Assembly (NCBI RefSeq): GCF_030908625.1
Contig: NZ_CP133133.1
Location: 372,001 to 436,000 of the forward strand
Source: Paludicola sp. MB14-C6
GTDB taxonomy: Bacteria; Bacillota; Clostridia; Oscillospirales; Ruminococcaceae
Direction: 5' to 3'
DNA: 64,000 nt
In this document: positions 43,968-53,838 of the stretch, one piece after another
Layout of the letters: the number at the start of each line of letters is the position of its first letter
How positions within the stretch are numbered: position 1 is the stretch's first letter
Translations under genes and position numbers: made by a program
Notes under the pieces: generated by a model
The model's input: only the letters and a program-made list of their open reading frames with translations
Database searches by the model: none
Told to the model about the DNA's origin: nothing

Positions 43968-46157
43968 CTAATTTTTAAATTTTACCCAACTCGTCCCGTT
44001 ACCGTAGTATGTAGGATATCCTTGAAGTTCATTGTCAGTATACAGCCACGCATTTGAGAAATAACTCAACATTCTACCTGCATAGGTATTTAAGATACGT
44101 TTATCACTAAATAATTGTGTTGCGTACCCCAAATCACTTGGTATTATTACTAACGTTTTGTCTGTATATGCTTTACTTTGAATTGCGTATGACCGCCAAT
44201 CTCTTAGTAGAGCATTATTTGAATAACAATTACAAAGTGAAATTCTATCACTAGACATTATTGCAACTAATCCATTACCGATTTCATGTGAACCAGGGTT
44301 CGTAATTGGAATATCAGCTAACTTTGTGTATGTTTTTGATGATTTGTTGAAAATCCAATGCTTTGTATAATTAGCACTTGGAACATACTGATTAGGACAA
44401 GAACTAATTAGGTGAACATAATTACCTACATCAAAACAATTATGTGGCGGTGTGCCAATAGGAGAAGTAACCCACGATGTAAATTCATTTGTTGTTATAT
44501 TGTAAGAACAAGACCACGGAGTTCCGTAATTATCTGAAAATCCAAATAGAACAATTATATCTTCATATTCAAAAACTGATACTACATAAATATTGTTAGA
44601 ACCATTTACTGGTATCGTTATCAAAGATTTAGCATCCGTTTCTAAATCAGTTATGTTTAATTTTCCTTGATAAAATGCATAATTGCCACCGCTTTTTAAA
44701 TTATTAAAAACATATAATTTGTTTTTATACACAATACAACAGCCATAGTGACTACTGTTTAATAAATCTGACATACTAGACCATACTAATGTGTCCATAT
44801 TAAAGCTGAATACCGTAATGCTTGAATATTCCGAATTAAGTCCACCACAACAAATTATTTTGTTTTCAAACATACAAGTAGAGAAATCTGAAAGTGTCTT
44901 AGGCATTGCTGGATGTTGTGTAAATGTCTTACTTGTAACATCATAACTTTTTATTTTACCGCTTTGATTATCAACATAAAATATTTTATTATTGTAGAAG
45001 TAAGCATCTTGTGACTGCGTTTGAGTTGGATAATTAGCATATGTCTTATCTGGATTTATCCAAGTTCCTTTTTCCCATGCTGTTTTATCAAATGCAACTT
45101 GGTTAAATTTATTTGCCGTTTGAATCCATATACCCTCTTTTACAGGGGGCTCTGCACTTTGGCAAAATAGGTTCAATACTGTTTTGCTTGAACCTCCCCC
45201 CAACTTAAAACCCAGCTTGTTACCCACCGTATCAACAAGCACAGGTATATCTCTATTAGCTACCCACGCATTATCCTCTAACGGCTCACCGTTCGCAGTT
45301 ACAATAGTATAAGGCACACCGTCAACAGTTGCCGTATCACCCGTAACGTATGGCGCTGTGGTGCTTGCAATGCATGACAATTTACCTGTTGCACTTTTTA
45401 AGCCGGTAAAAGCGTGTACTGTGCCTTGTTTTACGTGTGCGAGGTTGATTGGAAGCCTGTTTTTAACATCAGTACTCAATTGGGATTCACTAATAGATCC
45501 ATCAGGTATTACCATTGCAACTAAATCATCAATAATGCGTTGCGATTCTTTATACCAATCTTGCTGTTGCTGTGTAGCTTGTCTGTACCAAGCATCTACA
45601 TCAGGCATTAACATACTACCGATAATACCACAGCAAGGAAGCCCATCGGGGCCATTCTCCATGTTTAAACGATGGTCGGTAATCATATCTTTTGTAACTT
45701 GTGTTGCTCCTGCAGGAACATTGATACTATGTAAACCCAATTCATATATTCCGCTAGAACGAGTAAGCCCTGCTTGAATTGTGCTTGCACTTCTTGGCTT
45801 GCTAAATACTCCATATATGATATCAGTTCCGTTTAAGTCAACACGTAAGACAATATCATTGATAATACCTGCACTCACATCTACCGGTTCAGGAGCTGTC
45901 ACAATGCAATATGCACCGTTAATCCAAGCAATACCCATATTGATTGTAACTTTTAATCCCACCCCAATGTTTGCAGATAGAGCACTTCCTAGCTGCGTAA
46001 TCGGCACAACGCTGTTTGTCGATGCTCTTCTTACTTCCGGAACGATTCCGTTTGTCAGCATACAAGAGAAAATATCTCTCATTTCATCCGCACTATATTT
46101 GTACTTTAACGGATCACCTCCAAGCGGAACATCAAACCAGCCAAATTTAGTCGCCAT
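43968..46157 (-). CDS. Tail fibre / receptor-binding protein with kelch-like repeats
   Basis: 729 aa. The N-terminal 200 residues resemble baseplate or upper fibre proteins (LPCCGIIGSMLMPDVDAWY near 175-193), then a coil and a linker. From about 330 to 720 there are four to six repeats of a beta-propeller type such as NKIFYVDNQSGKIKSYDV, NKIICCGG, NKLYVFNN and EYEDIIVLFGF, each with a strand, a turn and an aromatic, like kelch blades. A propeller is an unusual receptor-binding head. The next gene overlaps at one base. Confidence 0.8.
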   Translation of the reverse strand: MATKFGWFDVPLGGDPLKYKYSADEMRDIFSCMLTNGIVPEVRRASTNSVVPITQLGSALSANIGVGLKVTINMGIAWINGAYCIVTAPEPVDVSAGIINDIVLRVDLNGTDIIYGVFSKPRSASTIQAGLTRSSGIYELGLHSINVPAGATQVTKDMITDHRLNMENGPDGLPCCGIIGSMLMPDVDAWYRQATQQQQDWYKESQRIIDDLVAMVIPDGSISESQLSTDVKNRLPINLAHVKQGTVHAFTGLKSATGKLSCIASTTAPYVTGDTATVDGVPYTIVTANGEPLEDNAWVANRDIPVLVDTVGNKLGFKLGGGSSKTVLNLFCQSAEPPVKEGIWIQTANKFNQVAFDKTAWEKGTWINPDKTYANYPTQTQSQDAYFYNNKIFYVDNQSGKIKSYDVTSKTFTQHPAMPKTLSDFSTCMFENKIICCGGLNSEYSSITVFSFNMDTLVWSSMSDLLNSSHYGCCIVYKNKLYVFNNLKSGGNYAFYQGKLNITDLETDAKSLITIPVNGSNNIYVVSVFEYEDIIVLFGFSDNYGTPWSCSYNITTNEFTSWVTSPIGTPPHNCFDVGNYVHLISSCPNQYVPSANYTKHWIFNKSSKTYTKLADIPITNPGSHEIGNGLVAIMSSDRISLCNCYSNNALLRDWRSYAIQSKAYTDKTLVIIPSDLGYATQLFSDKRILNTYAGRMLSYFSNAWLYTDNELQGYPTYYGNGTSWVKFKN

Positions 46158-47324
46158 TTAGAATCCTCCATTTCTTATTTGTCTTTTTAAAATATCAAAC
46201 TTACTCAATTTTCCGTTACCAAAACCAAGCGTTCTTACAATCCTTGTATCCGTCCAAGTATGTGTTATGGATTTAATTTGTACATCCAATTGAGCAAGTT
46301 TCTGATTAAATAATCCCGTTCTAGCTTGTACAGTTACAAAATCGCCTAAATTATAGTCAATACCATATTTGTAACGGTCAGCAACGGAAGCCGTCAATGT
46401 TTCCACCATTTCATATTTACTCGCATCTTTTAAAGCATACTCTTTCATATATGTATAGATATCAGCATCAGGAAGATTTACAGAAACATTCAAATGCTCT
46501 TCAAACCTTTGCGAACCAATCGGCTCTTCTTCACCGTCTCTATAATACATACAAGTCAAAGCTTCTTGCTCATTTCTTGCTTTTGATAACGTGGAGTAGA
46601 AGATGTTTTTGTAATCTTGTACACTGAAGAAATATTCCATGTCAATTAAATTTTTATATTTAACATCGAATATTACTCTATTGTTTTCGCTTTGATTTGC
46701 TGTTCGGTTTTTTCCAACTGAAACATCAAAAAGAAGTTTGCTATTAGCTAAATCTATATTGACACGATACCCCATGTTTTGCACACTCAGATTCTTATTG
46801 CAAACCTCCGATAATGATTCAAACCTGCTCATGTATTTATCATTAGCAAGCCCTCTGTGTAAATCAGGAGCATTCTCAAAACCTATAATCTTTCGTTTTG
46901 AATTTCTCGGGTTTATTAGATTATTATTGATAAAATACTTTACAACCGTTTCTGTATACGCATTATTGATAGCATCATAGCCTTGCAAGCCTGAAGTAAT
47001 AGCAGAAGCCGGGTAAACAGTAATACGTTGCTGCGTGTATCCTTTCAAGTCTACCCCACTCACAACAACATAATTTTGATTGCCCTGTATTACCTGTTTT
47101 GCTTGCCTTATAATTCCGAAAAAAGTATTATCTATGCCGATAATATAATTTTTTTGCATTCGACTGCAAAAAAGATCATCTGCCGGTAAACTAAATTCAA
47201 AAGTACCAACATCACAATCATGCTCTGTGAAACGAATATTAAAAGCTTTATTCGTGGCTTTGAGCTGATTTAATGCAAATGTTTCGCCTTCTGCTAAATC
47301 CTTATATAGAAATATAATTGCCAT
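46158..47324 (-). CDS. Tail protein, ReqiPepy6 Gp37-like
   Basis: 388 aa from ATG47324. Family of tail proteins that follow Dit in many siphoviruses (Gp37-like, tail-hub/Tal related). Visible are the N-terminal FEFSLPADDLFCSRMQKNYIIG and GIIRQAKQV blocks and the C-terminal KYGIDYNLGDFVTVQ near 325-339, as in the family. No peptidase motif was recognised. It starts 2 bp after the Dit stop. Probably the central tail-tip hub to which the fibre is attached. Confidence 0.82.
   Translation of the reverse strand: MAIIFLYKDLAEGETFALNQLKATNKAFNIRFTEHDCDVGTFEFSLPADDLFCSRMQKNYIIGIDNTFFGIIRQAKQVIQGNQNYVVVSGVDLKGYTQQRITVYPASAITSGLQGYDAINNAYTETVVKYFINNNLINPRNSKRKIIGFENAPDLHRGLANDKYMSRFESLSEVCNKNLSVQNMGYRVNIDLANSKLLFDVSVGKNRTANQSENNRVIFDVKYKNLIDMEYFFSVQDYKNIFYSTLSKARNEQEALTCMYYRDGEEEPIGSQRFEEHLNVSVNLPDADIYTYMKEYALKDASKYEMVETLTASVADRYKYGIDYNLGDFVTVQARTGLFNQKLAQLDVQIKSITHTWTDTRIVRTLGFGNGKLSKFDILKRQIRNGGF
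47150..47170. repeat. 21-bp repeat, copy 2 (inside tail-protein gene)
   Basis: Exact match to 60825-60845, here within the coding region of the Gp37-like protein (around MQKNY). A chance exact 21-bp match within 64 kb is very unlikely, though the T-run makes it slightly less so. Confidence 0.5.
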
Positions 47325-47326
47325 AC

Positions 47327-48172
47327 TCACACCGCCAAACTAGGAATGTTATAAATAATATACGAAAGTGGTGTACTGTCTGCGATACCATTATTTATTT
47401 CAATTCGATTGTTACCCGGTTTTAATGTTATGTAATCGCTTCCCGGAACCAATCTATTTGTAGCATCGACCTGCTCTAATGAAACTAGGTCGACAATGTA
47501 AACATCGCAGTTGTCACTATCAATTATCATTTTATGATTCTTTTCAATCTGAGCTGTAATTTTAAATGATGCACCGGTTGAAACGTTTACAATCTCAATC
47601 AATGTAGATTGTGATAAAACTTCAATGCGAATTGGAATTTCTATCGAAGTATGATTCATAATGTCAACGTTTTGTACTGCCCTTCCAAATGTAACAGGAG
47701 GAGTAAAAGGGAACGACCACATTGGTACGATTTGTCCGATTGGAACAATAGTGTCGTTATACTCTAACCAGTACGGCTTGTCACATTGCCACTCACAAGT
47801 AAACGGAACACCTAGGCCAAACGCTTTACTAAAACTAGGATTTTGTGTTGGCCTACATTTAATTTTCTTTTTCTTTCCGCTATTTTGTTCAGCAATTAGC
47901 CAACCTTCATAATGAATATTCATAGTCATTGCAAGAAGATTTTCCAACTCGCTAATATGATCTTTGGATGTTCCAACAATAGTACCTGATATCGGTATAA
48001 TTTTTTTATTATAGGAACCACCAGTAGTAATTGTACCGTCATATCCTGCCGGCTTAATTTCATCAAAGCTTGCCCCAACGCTGTTTAAATCTTCATGATC
48101 CACATAGAAAGGAAATGTCGCATTAAATTGAATCATCAATCCACTATCCGAAATATACGTTAAAGATTTCAT
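47327..48172 (-). CDS. Distal tail protein (Dit)
   Basis: 281 aa. Siphovirus tail component family: an N-terminal Dit core with GASFDEIKPAGYDGTITTGG near 33-52 and ISGTIVGTSKDHISELENLL near 62-81, and a C-terminal galectin-like beta-rich part. It caps the tube at the end of the tape measure. Lies 8 bp after the tape-measure gene and 2 bp before the Gp37-like gene. Confidence 0.87.
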   Translation of the reverse strand: MKSLTYISDSGLMIQFNATFPFYVDHEDLNSVGASFDEIKPAGYDGTITTGGSYNKKIIPISGTIVGTSKDHISELENLLAMTMNIHYEGWLIAEQNSGKKKKIKCRPTQNPSFSKAFGLGVPFTCEWQCDKPYWLEYNDTIVPIGQIVPMWSFPFTPPVTFGRAVQNVDIMNHTSIEIPIRIEVLSQSTLIEIVNVSTGASFKITAQIEKNHKMIIDSDNCDVYIVDLVSLEQVDATNRLVPGSDYITLKPGNNRIEINNGIADSTPLSYIIYNIPSLAV

Positions 48173-48180
48173 ATGCCCTC

Positions 48181-51100
48181 CTAGTTGATATCTTCATATA
48201 GCATTTGGTTCATAATATATCTCAATTGGCTATCTGTATAATTTGAACCATAAACATTCATGGAAGCACTTCGATTTGTAGTTGAAAATGTTGTGGAGCT
48301 TGCAGAATTGAGATTTTGGGCGGCCGTTTTTGCATCTGAAATGGCTGAACGTAAAGCAGAAGCGGCGGCATTACATCCGGCTGTAATGGTATTTACAAAT
48401 TCACGTGATATTTGCCCCATCTGTTTACTTGAATTTTCAAACATTGCATCTAATTGTGCTAGGTGCAACTGATATGCAGTATCTAGCATTTCTATTTGCT
48501 GAGTATATTGTTCATCAACAGCTTTTTTTTGAATATCAAGCAGCTCTTTTAAATCTGCTTTACGCTGCTCGGCAACTTCCTTGGCATTGTCGAGTTCCTC
48601 TTTCAATGCTTCTTTTCTGTTTTGTTGTTCAAGCTCCCATTTTGCATCAGCTTGTTCTTTTTCAAGACGAGCAAGCTCAGCTTGAAGTTCTCTTTGCGTA
48701 AATTCATCATTTTTACCATATGTTAATTGTGCTTTAATTGCATCTGTTTTACTTGTATACTCTTCTTCTTGCTTCAAACGTCTACGGGCCTCAATTTCTT
48801 TATCAATTGCTTTGATTTCAGCATTGATTGCACTTTCTTTGGCTTTTAATGAAGATTCAATTGTCTTAATCTCAGCATTATATGAATCTTCAAGCTCTTT
48901 TTTAGTACTATCATAACTAGCTTTCATCAACTTTTTGTTTTCTTCATATGCATCTTTCGCTATTTGCTTTTTCTTATCGTATTCATCCTTAGCAAGTTTT
49001 TTCTTTTCGGATGCATAACTTTTAGCATCCGATAGTCGCTTATTATTTAAAGAAACTTCGGTATTATATAGCTCAACATTTAGCTTTCTTTCGGTATCAG
49101 TCATTTTTGCATATTCTTTTTCCGTATCAGAAAAAAACTTACTTTTTAAGCCTTTCAGTTCCTGATAATACTTTTGCTCTGTAACAACACCAATCTGTCG
49201 GCGATAATCGAGCATTTCTTTTTCTTTTTTATAGTTATCCTCAATTTGCTTTGTATCGACTTTTGGTGCGCTAATATTCGGAACACTCCCACTTGATATA
49301 CTTGAATTAGTAGCACCATAAAGCTCATCCAACTTATCCTTATATTCTTTTCTCTTCTGATAAGCCTGTTGAAGAGCATTCCACTTTTCCATTTCTGCTG
49401 ATTTATTGATACCGGGTAAAACAAAATCGCTCTTACTGTAAAAGTCCTTCGATCTATAATTTTCATCAAGCTTTTTAATCTGATCTTCAATGTCATACAA
49501 TGCCTTTTGGTATGCAATAGCTTGATCTCTTTTTGCTAATTGTTCAATTTCTTCTCTTCGTGCTTGCGTAAGATTTCTTAAACTTGCGGCGGATGCATCA
49601 AATGCACCCGTTCCGGAATCAACTAAATGAATTTCTATTCCAAGTAAACCATTTAGTTGATTAACAATAGAAGCTAGCTCATTTCTCTCTGCTGCTGTAA
49701 TGCCGACCTTACCATTTAACTCTTCATATCGGTTTATCAGTTTATCAGTTACATCCAGTTCAATAAGCTTTGATTGCGCAGAGTCTTTAATACTGTTCAA
49801 CTGAGAATCATATTTGCTAACAACATCATCTAACTCTTGTTTTAGTTTCTTTGTATCTGCAGTAGCTTCTTTCAATGAAGCGCTATATGCTGCAAATGCA
49901 GCTCCTACTGCTAATATTCCAACAGCTATCAATGCATATGGACTTGCTAACATTGTGGTGTTTAAGGCTCCTTGTGAAACAGCTGCGGCTTCGTTTGCCA
50001 TTTTGAATTTATTTATAGCAGAAACAACTTTTTTCACTGCGCTAACGCTCAACTCGCCTGCTTTAACAATTCCACCAAAAACAGTGACAACCGGTCCTAA
50101 ACCTGCAGCTAATCCTAAAATAACAACAATATTTCTCTTTTGACTTTCTGACATACCGTCGAATGCCTTCATACAATCATTAGCATATTTTAATAAATCA
50201 TTTGCAATAGGTAATAGTTCCTGTGCTAACTCAATAGATAATTTCTTCACACGTTCCTGTGCTTGCTTCATTTGGTTTGCAGTACTATCCGAAGTTCTAG
50301 CAAAGTCACCTTGCATCTCTCTTGTTGCATCCATAACGAAATTATAACGCAATTGCACTTTTTCGGCTTGTGTCATTGAATCAGATATTTCTTCCATGCC
50401 ATGCGCTAATGCATAAGCATTTAGATTAGCTTCTGTCATTATTACGCCGATTTCTTTTAAGCTTTCAGTTTCACCAGTAAAAACACTTTTTAACATTGTT
50501 CCTGCACGTTCAAATGATAAGTTTCTGTATGATGCAATATCACTCATGCGTTCAGTCAGCTGCTTAGACATTTCTTCTCCGGTATGATCCACAATTTCCA
50601 TACCGTTAGCCATAGATTTAAATAAGCCGGAATATTGCTTTGCTGTTAATTCTGAAATTCCGTGGCTATCTAATAACGATTTAGACCATTTATTAACGGA
50701 TTCCGCACTATCTTTAAATGCAACATCAACAACATTTTGCACCTCTACTAAATCGCTTGCAGCTTCCAAAGCTTCTTTACCAACGTAGGCCAGCGGAAGC
50801 GTTACACCGGCTGTCATAACCGTTCCACCTTTGAGCATGTTATCGCCTATTTTTCCTAACAGGTTGGTTACACGGTCAAACTTCATATTATTGATATTTT
50901 CAAGTTGCTTTTTTGCTTGTTTCGCTGCGGTTTCTGCATTCATCAGTTCAACAGTAATAGCTTTAATCTGTTTCTTTGCTTCTTGGGTATCTACTTCACC
51001 CAATTGATTTAATGATGTTTTCAGTAATTTTACTTTTTCTTCTGTTGCTTTAAATGCATTGGTTGCAGCTGCTTGTGCATTAACAAAAGTCTTATTATCC

Positions 51101-51249
51101 CATTCAGTTAAAAGGCTTCTTTTCAGTGCATTCACTTCATTTTTTGTTTCTTTTACCTTTTCCGTAGACTTTGCCATTGCTGCATCAAAATTCTGCGTTT
51201 TACCATCAACAACAATATTAAGCCCTCTTGTTACTGTTTTACCTGCCAT
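48181..51249 (-). CDS. Tail tape-measure protein
   Basis: 1022 aa from ATG51249 (ATG51252 possible). N-terminal helical part, then the conserved block GGTVMTAGVTLPLAYVGKEA near 130-150 and MLKSVFTGETESLKEIGVIM near 255; two hydrophobic stretches near 370-400 and 430-460; and a long Lys/Glu-rich coiled coil at about 680-960. In siphoviruses the gene length sets tail length. The start overlaps the chaperone gene end by 11 bp. Confidence 0.92.
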   Translation of the reverse strand: MAGKTVTRGLNIVVDGKTQNFDAAMAKSTEKVKETKNEVNALKRSLLTEWDNKTFVNAQAAATNAFKATEEKVKLLKTSLNQLGEVDTQEAKKQIKAITVELMNAETAAKQAKKQLENINNMKFDRVTNLLGKIGDNMLKGGTVMTAGVTLPLAYVGKEALEAASDLVEVQNVVDVAFKDSAESVNKWSKSLLDSHGISELTAKQYSGLFKSMANGMEIVDHTGEEMSKQLTERMSDIASYRNLSFERAGTMLKSVFTGETESLKEIGVIMTEANLNAYALAHGMEEISDSMTQAEKVQLRYNFVMDATREMQGDFARTSDSTANQMKQAQERVKKLSIELAQELLPIANDLLKYANDCMKAFDGMSESQKRNIVVILGLAAGLGPVVTVFGGIVKAGELSVSAVKKVVSAINKFKMANEAAAVSQGALNTTMLASPYALIAVGILAVGAAFAAYSASLKEATADTKKLKQELDDVVSKYDSQLNSIKDSAQSKLIELDVTDKLINRYEELNGKVGITAAERNELASIVNQLNGLLGIEIHLVDSGTGAFDASAASLRNLTQARREEIEQLAKRDQAIAYQKALYDIEDQIKKLDENYRSKDFYSKSDFVLPGINKSAEMEKWNALQQAYQKRKEYKDKLDELYGATNSSISSGSVPNISAPKVDTKQIEDNYKKEKEMLDYRRQIGVVTEQKYYQELKGLKSKFFSDTEKEYAKMTDTERKLNVELYNTEVSLNNKRLSDAKSYASEKKKLAKDEYDKKKQIAKDAYEENKKLMKASYDSTKKELEDSYNAEIKTIESSLKAKESAINAEIKAIDKEIEARRRLKQEEEYTSKTDAIKAQLTYGKNDEFTQRELQAELARLEKEQADAKWELEQQNRKEALKEELDNAKEVAEQRKADLKELLDIQKKAVDEQYTQQIEMLDTAYQLHLAQLDAMFENSSKQMGQISREFVNTITAGCNAAASALRSAISDAKTAAQNLNSASSTTFSTTNRSASMNVYGSNYTDSQLRYIMNQMLYEDIN

Positions 51250-51766
51250 CATTTTCACCACATTTCATCATGTATTCTTCAATTTCCTTTTCTTTTTCCG
51301 GAGTTATTCCATACAATGCTTTTCTTTGAGTTGAAGTCATTTCCTTTGACTGTTGATTACCAGTCTTTATATCACAGTAGTGTCCAATTACAGATAAAAC
51401 CTGAAAGAAGTTTAATTTATATAAAAGTGTTTCTTGTATATGGGCAATGCCGCACAAAGCCAACACTTTGTATTCATCCATTATTTCGCCGGTATTTTCT
51501 TTATTTTTGTTTTGCTCTTCATGCTTCATTAGCGCTTTAATGAAATATAGAGCAGTAGCTTCAAACAAGCTATCTGCTCTACAATCATTCAAAAAATTAT
51601 GATAATAAGGCTTTTTCCCTACAATCGAAACATAAATCATTTTTACAAGTCCCTCAAAGCTTTTTTCTTCCGCAAAAAACGATTTTCCATATTCCACTCT
51701 ATAGTTTACAAGTGACATGAAGGAAGGTGAAGCCTCATAGTCTACTTGACCTATTTTAATTATCAT
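51239..51766 (-). CDS. Tail assembly chaperone, single long frame
   Basis: 175 aa between major tail protein and tape measure, the place of the G/GT chaperones. The N-terminal half (YEASPSFMSLVNYRVEYGK near 9-27) and C-terminal half (LYKLNFFQVLSVIGHYCDIK near 123-142) correspond to the two parts that are usually joined by a frameshift. Here they are in one frame, so no shift is needed. It guides tube assembly around the tape measure and is absent from the virion. Confidence 0.78.
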   Translation of the reverse strand: MIIKIGQVDYEASPSFMSLVNYRVEYGKSFFAEEKSFEGLVKMIYVSIVGKKPYYHNFLNDCRADSLFEATALYFIKALMKHEEQNKNKENTGEIMDEYKVLALCGIAHIQETLLYKLNFFQVLSVIGHYCDIKTGNQQSKEMTSTQRKALYGITPEKEKEIEEYMMKCGENDGR

Positions 51767-51792
51767 AATTTTTTACTCCTTCTTAGTGCAAT

Positions 51793-52428
51793 TTAAGTGG
51801 CACTTGCCATCTTAACAGTTGGTACTGTTTTTTCAAAGTCAGTATAAGTTTTATCTGACGGCACAGAAATAATACGTGTAGCCGTTAATTCATTTCCGTA
51901 CGCATCTTTATATACTGCTGTACCTGCAGCATCCATAATTTTATCCCCATAGACAGTGATTGGATAAGAATATTCGCCAATGGTTGCTTGGTTTTGGTCG
52001 GTTGCATGATTCTTATTCGCTTTTGAAAATTCAACATTTAAGGCCCATACTTTTACCGTGTATTTAATACCGGTTGCAGTCTCTTCTTGGTACTCATAAT
52101 AAAAATCACACCGCTTAAATCCAAGCTGATTGATATCTGCTATGCCGCCATCAACTGGCATAATATGACCTAAAGCAGTTTCAAAAGTTCTGTCTTGACC
52201 GGTTGTTCCAACAGTTCCTGTATATCCGTTATCAGAAACAATAGCTAGAACTTTACTGTCATTTGCATAAACCGGTTGCTGTTCAACCGTTGGATCAAAA
52301 CCTACTGACTTTGCAAAAGGAAGACTTTTTACTTCTGTTCCTTTTGCGCCATCAGCTCCTCGCATTGCGTATTTTGTATTTTTAATACCATGATACGCTG
52401 CTGGCTGTTTACTATAATCTTGTGGCAT
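51793..52428 (-). CDS. Major tail protein (phi13-type tube protein)
   Basis: 211 aa, tail tube protein. YHGIKNTKYAMR near the N-terminus, SVGFDPTVEQQPVYANDSKV near 42-61 and NQLGFKRCDFYYEYQEET near 105-122 match the phi13 family of tube proteins. It has no Ig-like C-terminal domain, unlike some relatives; in this phage that decoration appears to be on the capsid instead. Confidence 0.9.
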   Translation of the reverse strand: MPQDYSKQPAAYHGIKNTKYAMRGADGAKGTEVKSLPFAKSVGFDPTVEQQPVYANDSKVLAIVSDNGYTGTVGTTGQDRTFETALGHIMPVDGGIADINQLGFKRCDFYYEYQEETATGIKYTVKVWALNVEFSKANKNHATDQNQATIGEYSYPITVYGDKIMDAAGTAVYKDAYGNELTATRIISVPSDKTYTDFEKTVPTVKMASAT

Positions 52429-52440
52429 TTAACTTACCTC

Positions 52441-52797
52441 CTAAAATTCAATTTCGTTTAAAATAATATCAGCTAATTCATCCGCACAATCATCAAACGT
52501 TTTTCTCATGTGTGGGCTTTGAATCTCTAATATGTTGGATAAAGGAATCTCCCCGTCAGGACTATTAACCATTTTTGCATTGTATAGAATACGCATGTTT
52601 TTGTACCTGCGGTTTATTTTCCATTGCCTTTTGTACTTCTTTGATTTTGTTTTCTTGTCATCCGGTGAATTTTGCTCAAGCTTACCCTTCAAATATTCAG
52701 CTGCTTTGTCAAGCCCCCGATTGAGCGATACTTTAACCGCATGTTGTGTGTTATAAAGCAGCTTTTCACTATCATCCAACGTTTCAAATAAGGCCAT
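52441..52797 (-). CDS. HK97 gp10-like neck/tail-completion protein
   Basis: 118 aa. HK97 gp10 family by length, position and pattern: an N-terminal helix with LDKAAEYLKGKLEQNSP, then a basic stretch (KKTKSKKYKRQWK) and the C-terminal IPLSNILEIQSPHMRKTFDDC. It acts at the head-tail joint. Overlaps the preceding gene by one base. Confidence 0.8.
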   Translation of the reverse strand: MALFETLDDSEKLLYNTQHAVKVSLNRGLDKAAEYLKGKLEQNSPDDKKTKSKKYKRQWKINRRYKNMRILYNAKMVNSPDGEIPLSNILEIQSPHMRKTFDDCADELADIILNEIEF

Positions 52798-53153
52798 TAC
52801 ATAGTCACCTCACGAGTAAATTCCATGTTAATTCCATCTTCCAATGTTCTTTCAAGCGTTTCAATGTCCTGCTCGCCATTAGAAAGCACCCACCCCTTTT
52901 GAAACATAGCATCTTTTATCAATTCTATGCGATCATAGTTAAATGATTTAGATTCTGCGTAATAGTTTATATCAACATTTTCTTCTCTACGAATTGGCAT
53001 ATTATTCGCAAATTCACGATTCGGTGTCGATATAATTTGATACACAACATACTCTGTACCAATACTATCTCTTCGCCTTTTCCAATGTGAGTGAATGCCT
53101 AAATCAAAGAGTACATCATCAAGCGTAAGTTGAAGTTCATCCTTTAGTCGCAT
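52797..53153 (-). CDS. Probable tail terminator / neck protein
   Basis: 118 aa, not firmly recognised. Contains an alpha-beta pattern with GTEYVVYQIISTP near 32-44, VDINYYAES near 60-68 and FNYDRIELIKDAMF. Length and order between head closure and gp10-like protein point to a tail terminator-type protein. It overlaps the head-closure gene by 10 bp and the gp10-like gene by one base. Confidence 0.65.
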   Translation of the reverse strand: MRLKDELQLTLDDVLFDLGIHSHWKRRRDSIGTEYVVYQIISTPNREFANNMPIRREENVDINYYAESKSFNYDRIELIKDAMFQKGWVLSNGEQDIETLERTLEDGINMEFTREVTM

Positions 53154-53536
53154 GGCTTCACTTCCAATCGTTGCACTTTAAACTCAAGCATTTGATCTCT
53201 CATTTTTACATTATCGGATGGGCCATATACTGTAAAAGCGTTTTTATCACCCGTTTCATTGTTTCTCCAAATTTTAACCTTTTTTGTATTCAGAATTTTA
53301 AATAAATCCGGATTATATCCCATCCTAACAGTTGCTAGTTCTCTGATTTTTAGCGATTCTGCTTGAAATACATCATTTCCAAAGGCATTAGTCCATTCAG
53401 CAGGGAAAATGAAATGAGTGGATTCACCCATTTTATAAGTGAATTCCACCCATTCATCTACCGAGCCTACTCCTTTTTTGTATGATGAATCTAAATAGCT
53501 AAATTTAACGCCGGTATTGAGACTAAGATGTTTCAT
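53144..53536 (-). CDS. Phage head closure protein (SPP1 gp16-like)
   Basis: 130 aa with a beta-rich composition. VEFTYKMGESTHFIFPAEWTN near 27-47 and VRMGYNPDLFKILNTKKVKIW near 70-90 fit the head-closure/head-tail adaptor proteins that plug the connector. It overlaps the connector gene by 14 bp and the following neck gene by 10 bp. Confidence 0.75.
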   Translation of the reverse strand: MKHLSLNTGVKFSYLDSSYKKGVGSVDEWVEFTYKMGESTHFIFPAEWTNAFGNDVFQAESLKIRELATVRMGYNPDLFKILNTKKVKIWRNNETGDKNAFTVYGPSDNVKMRDQMLEFKVQRLEVKPCD

Positions 53537-53828
53537 GAATAACAGCTCCCGTTATAGATGGTGTGTAGTGCTTTAACTGCAATACAAAGCTAATAAATGC
53601 AGGTCCAACAATCAAATCATTCAAAGTTGCATTTCTTGTTGCTTCAACCCACATAGCAGCAATATCAAGCATTAAATCACAATCCATTTGTTCTCGTTTA
53701 ACTCCTGCATTTTCTACATATTGCTTGCAGCCGTTAATCATTGTTGTAATTGATTTATCCACCTGCTCATCGGTGTAATAAATGCCTACACGATACTTGA
53801 CTTCGTTGAGAAATTCAGCGTCCGTCAT
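53523..53828 (-). CDS. Head-tail connector protein (gp6-like)
   Basis: 101 aa from ATG53828 (GAGGTG upstream); the frame is open to 53867. Helical protein with FLNEVKYRVGIYYTDEQVDKSI near 5-26 and the conserved LMLDIAAMWVEATRN near 52-66, like HK97 gp6 and phage gp15 connectors that form a ring below the portal. Confidence 0.82.
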   Translation of the reverse strand: MTDAEFLNEVKYRVGIYYTDEQVDKSITTMINGCKQYVENAGVKREQMDCDLMLDIAAMWVEATRNATLNDLIVGPAFISFVLQLKHYTPSITGAVIHETS

Positions 53829-53838
53829 AATAACACCT

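Noticed and set aside
49155-49517. 120-residue open frame within the tape-measure gene
   Set aside because: Lies in another frame of the same strand inside a long, well-supported gene; no start context.
51239-51766. Frameshift between two tail assembly chaperone frames
   Set aside because: Both halves are in one 175-residue frame, so no shift is required; no slippery site followed by a useful second frame was seen.
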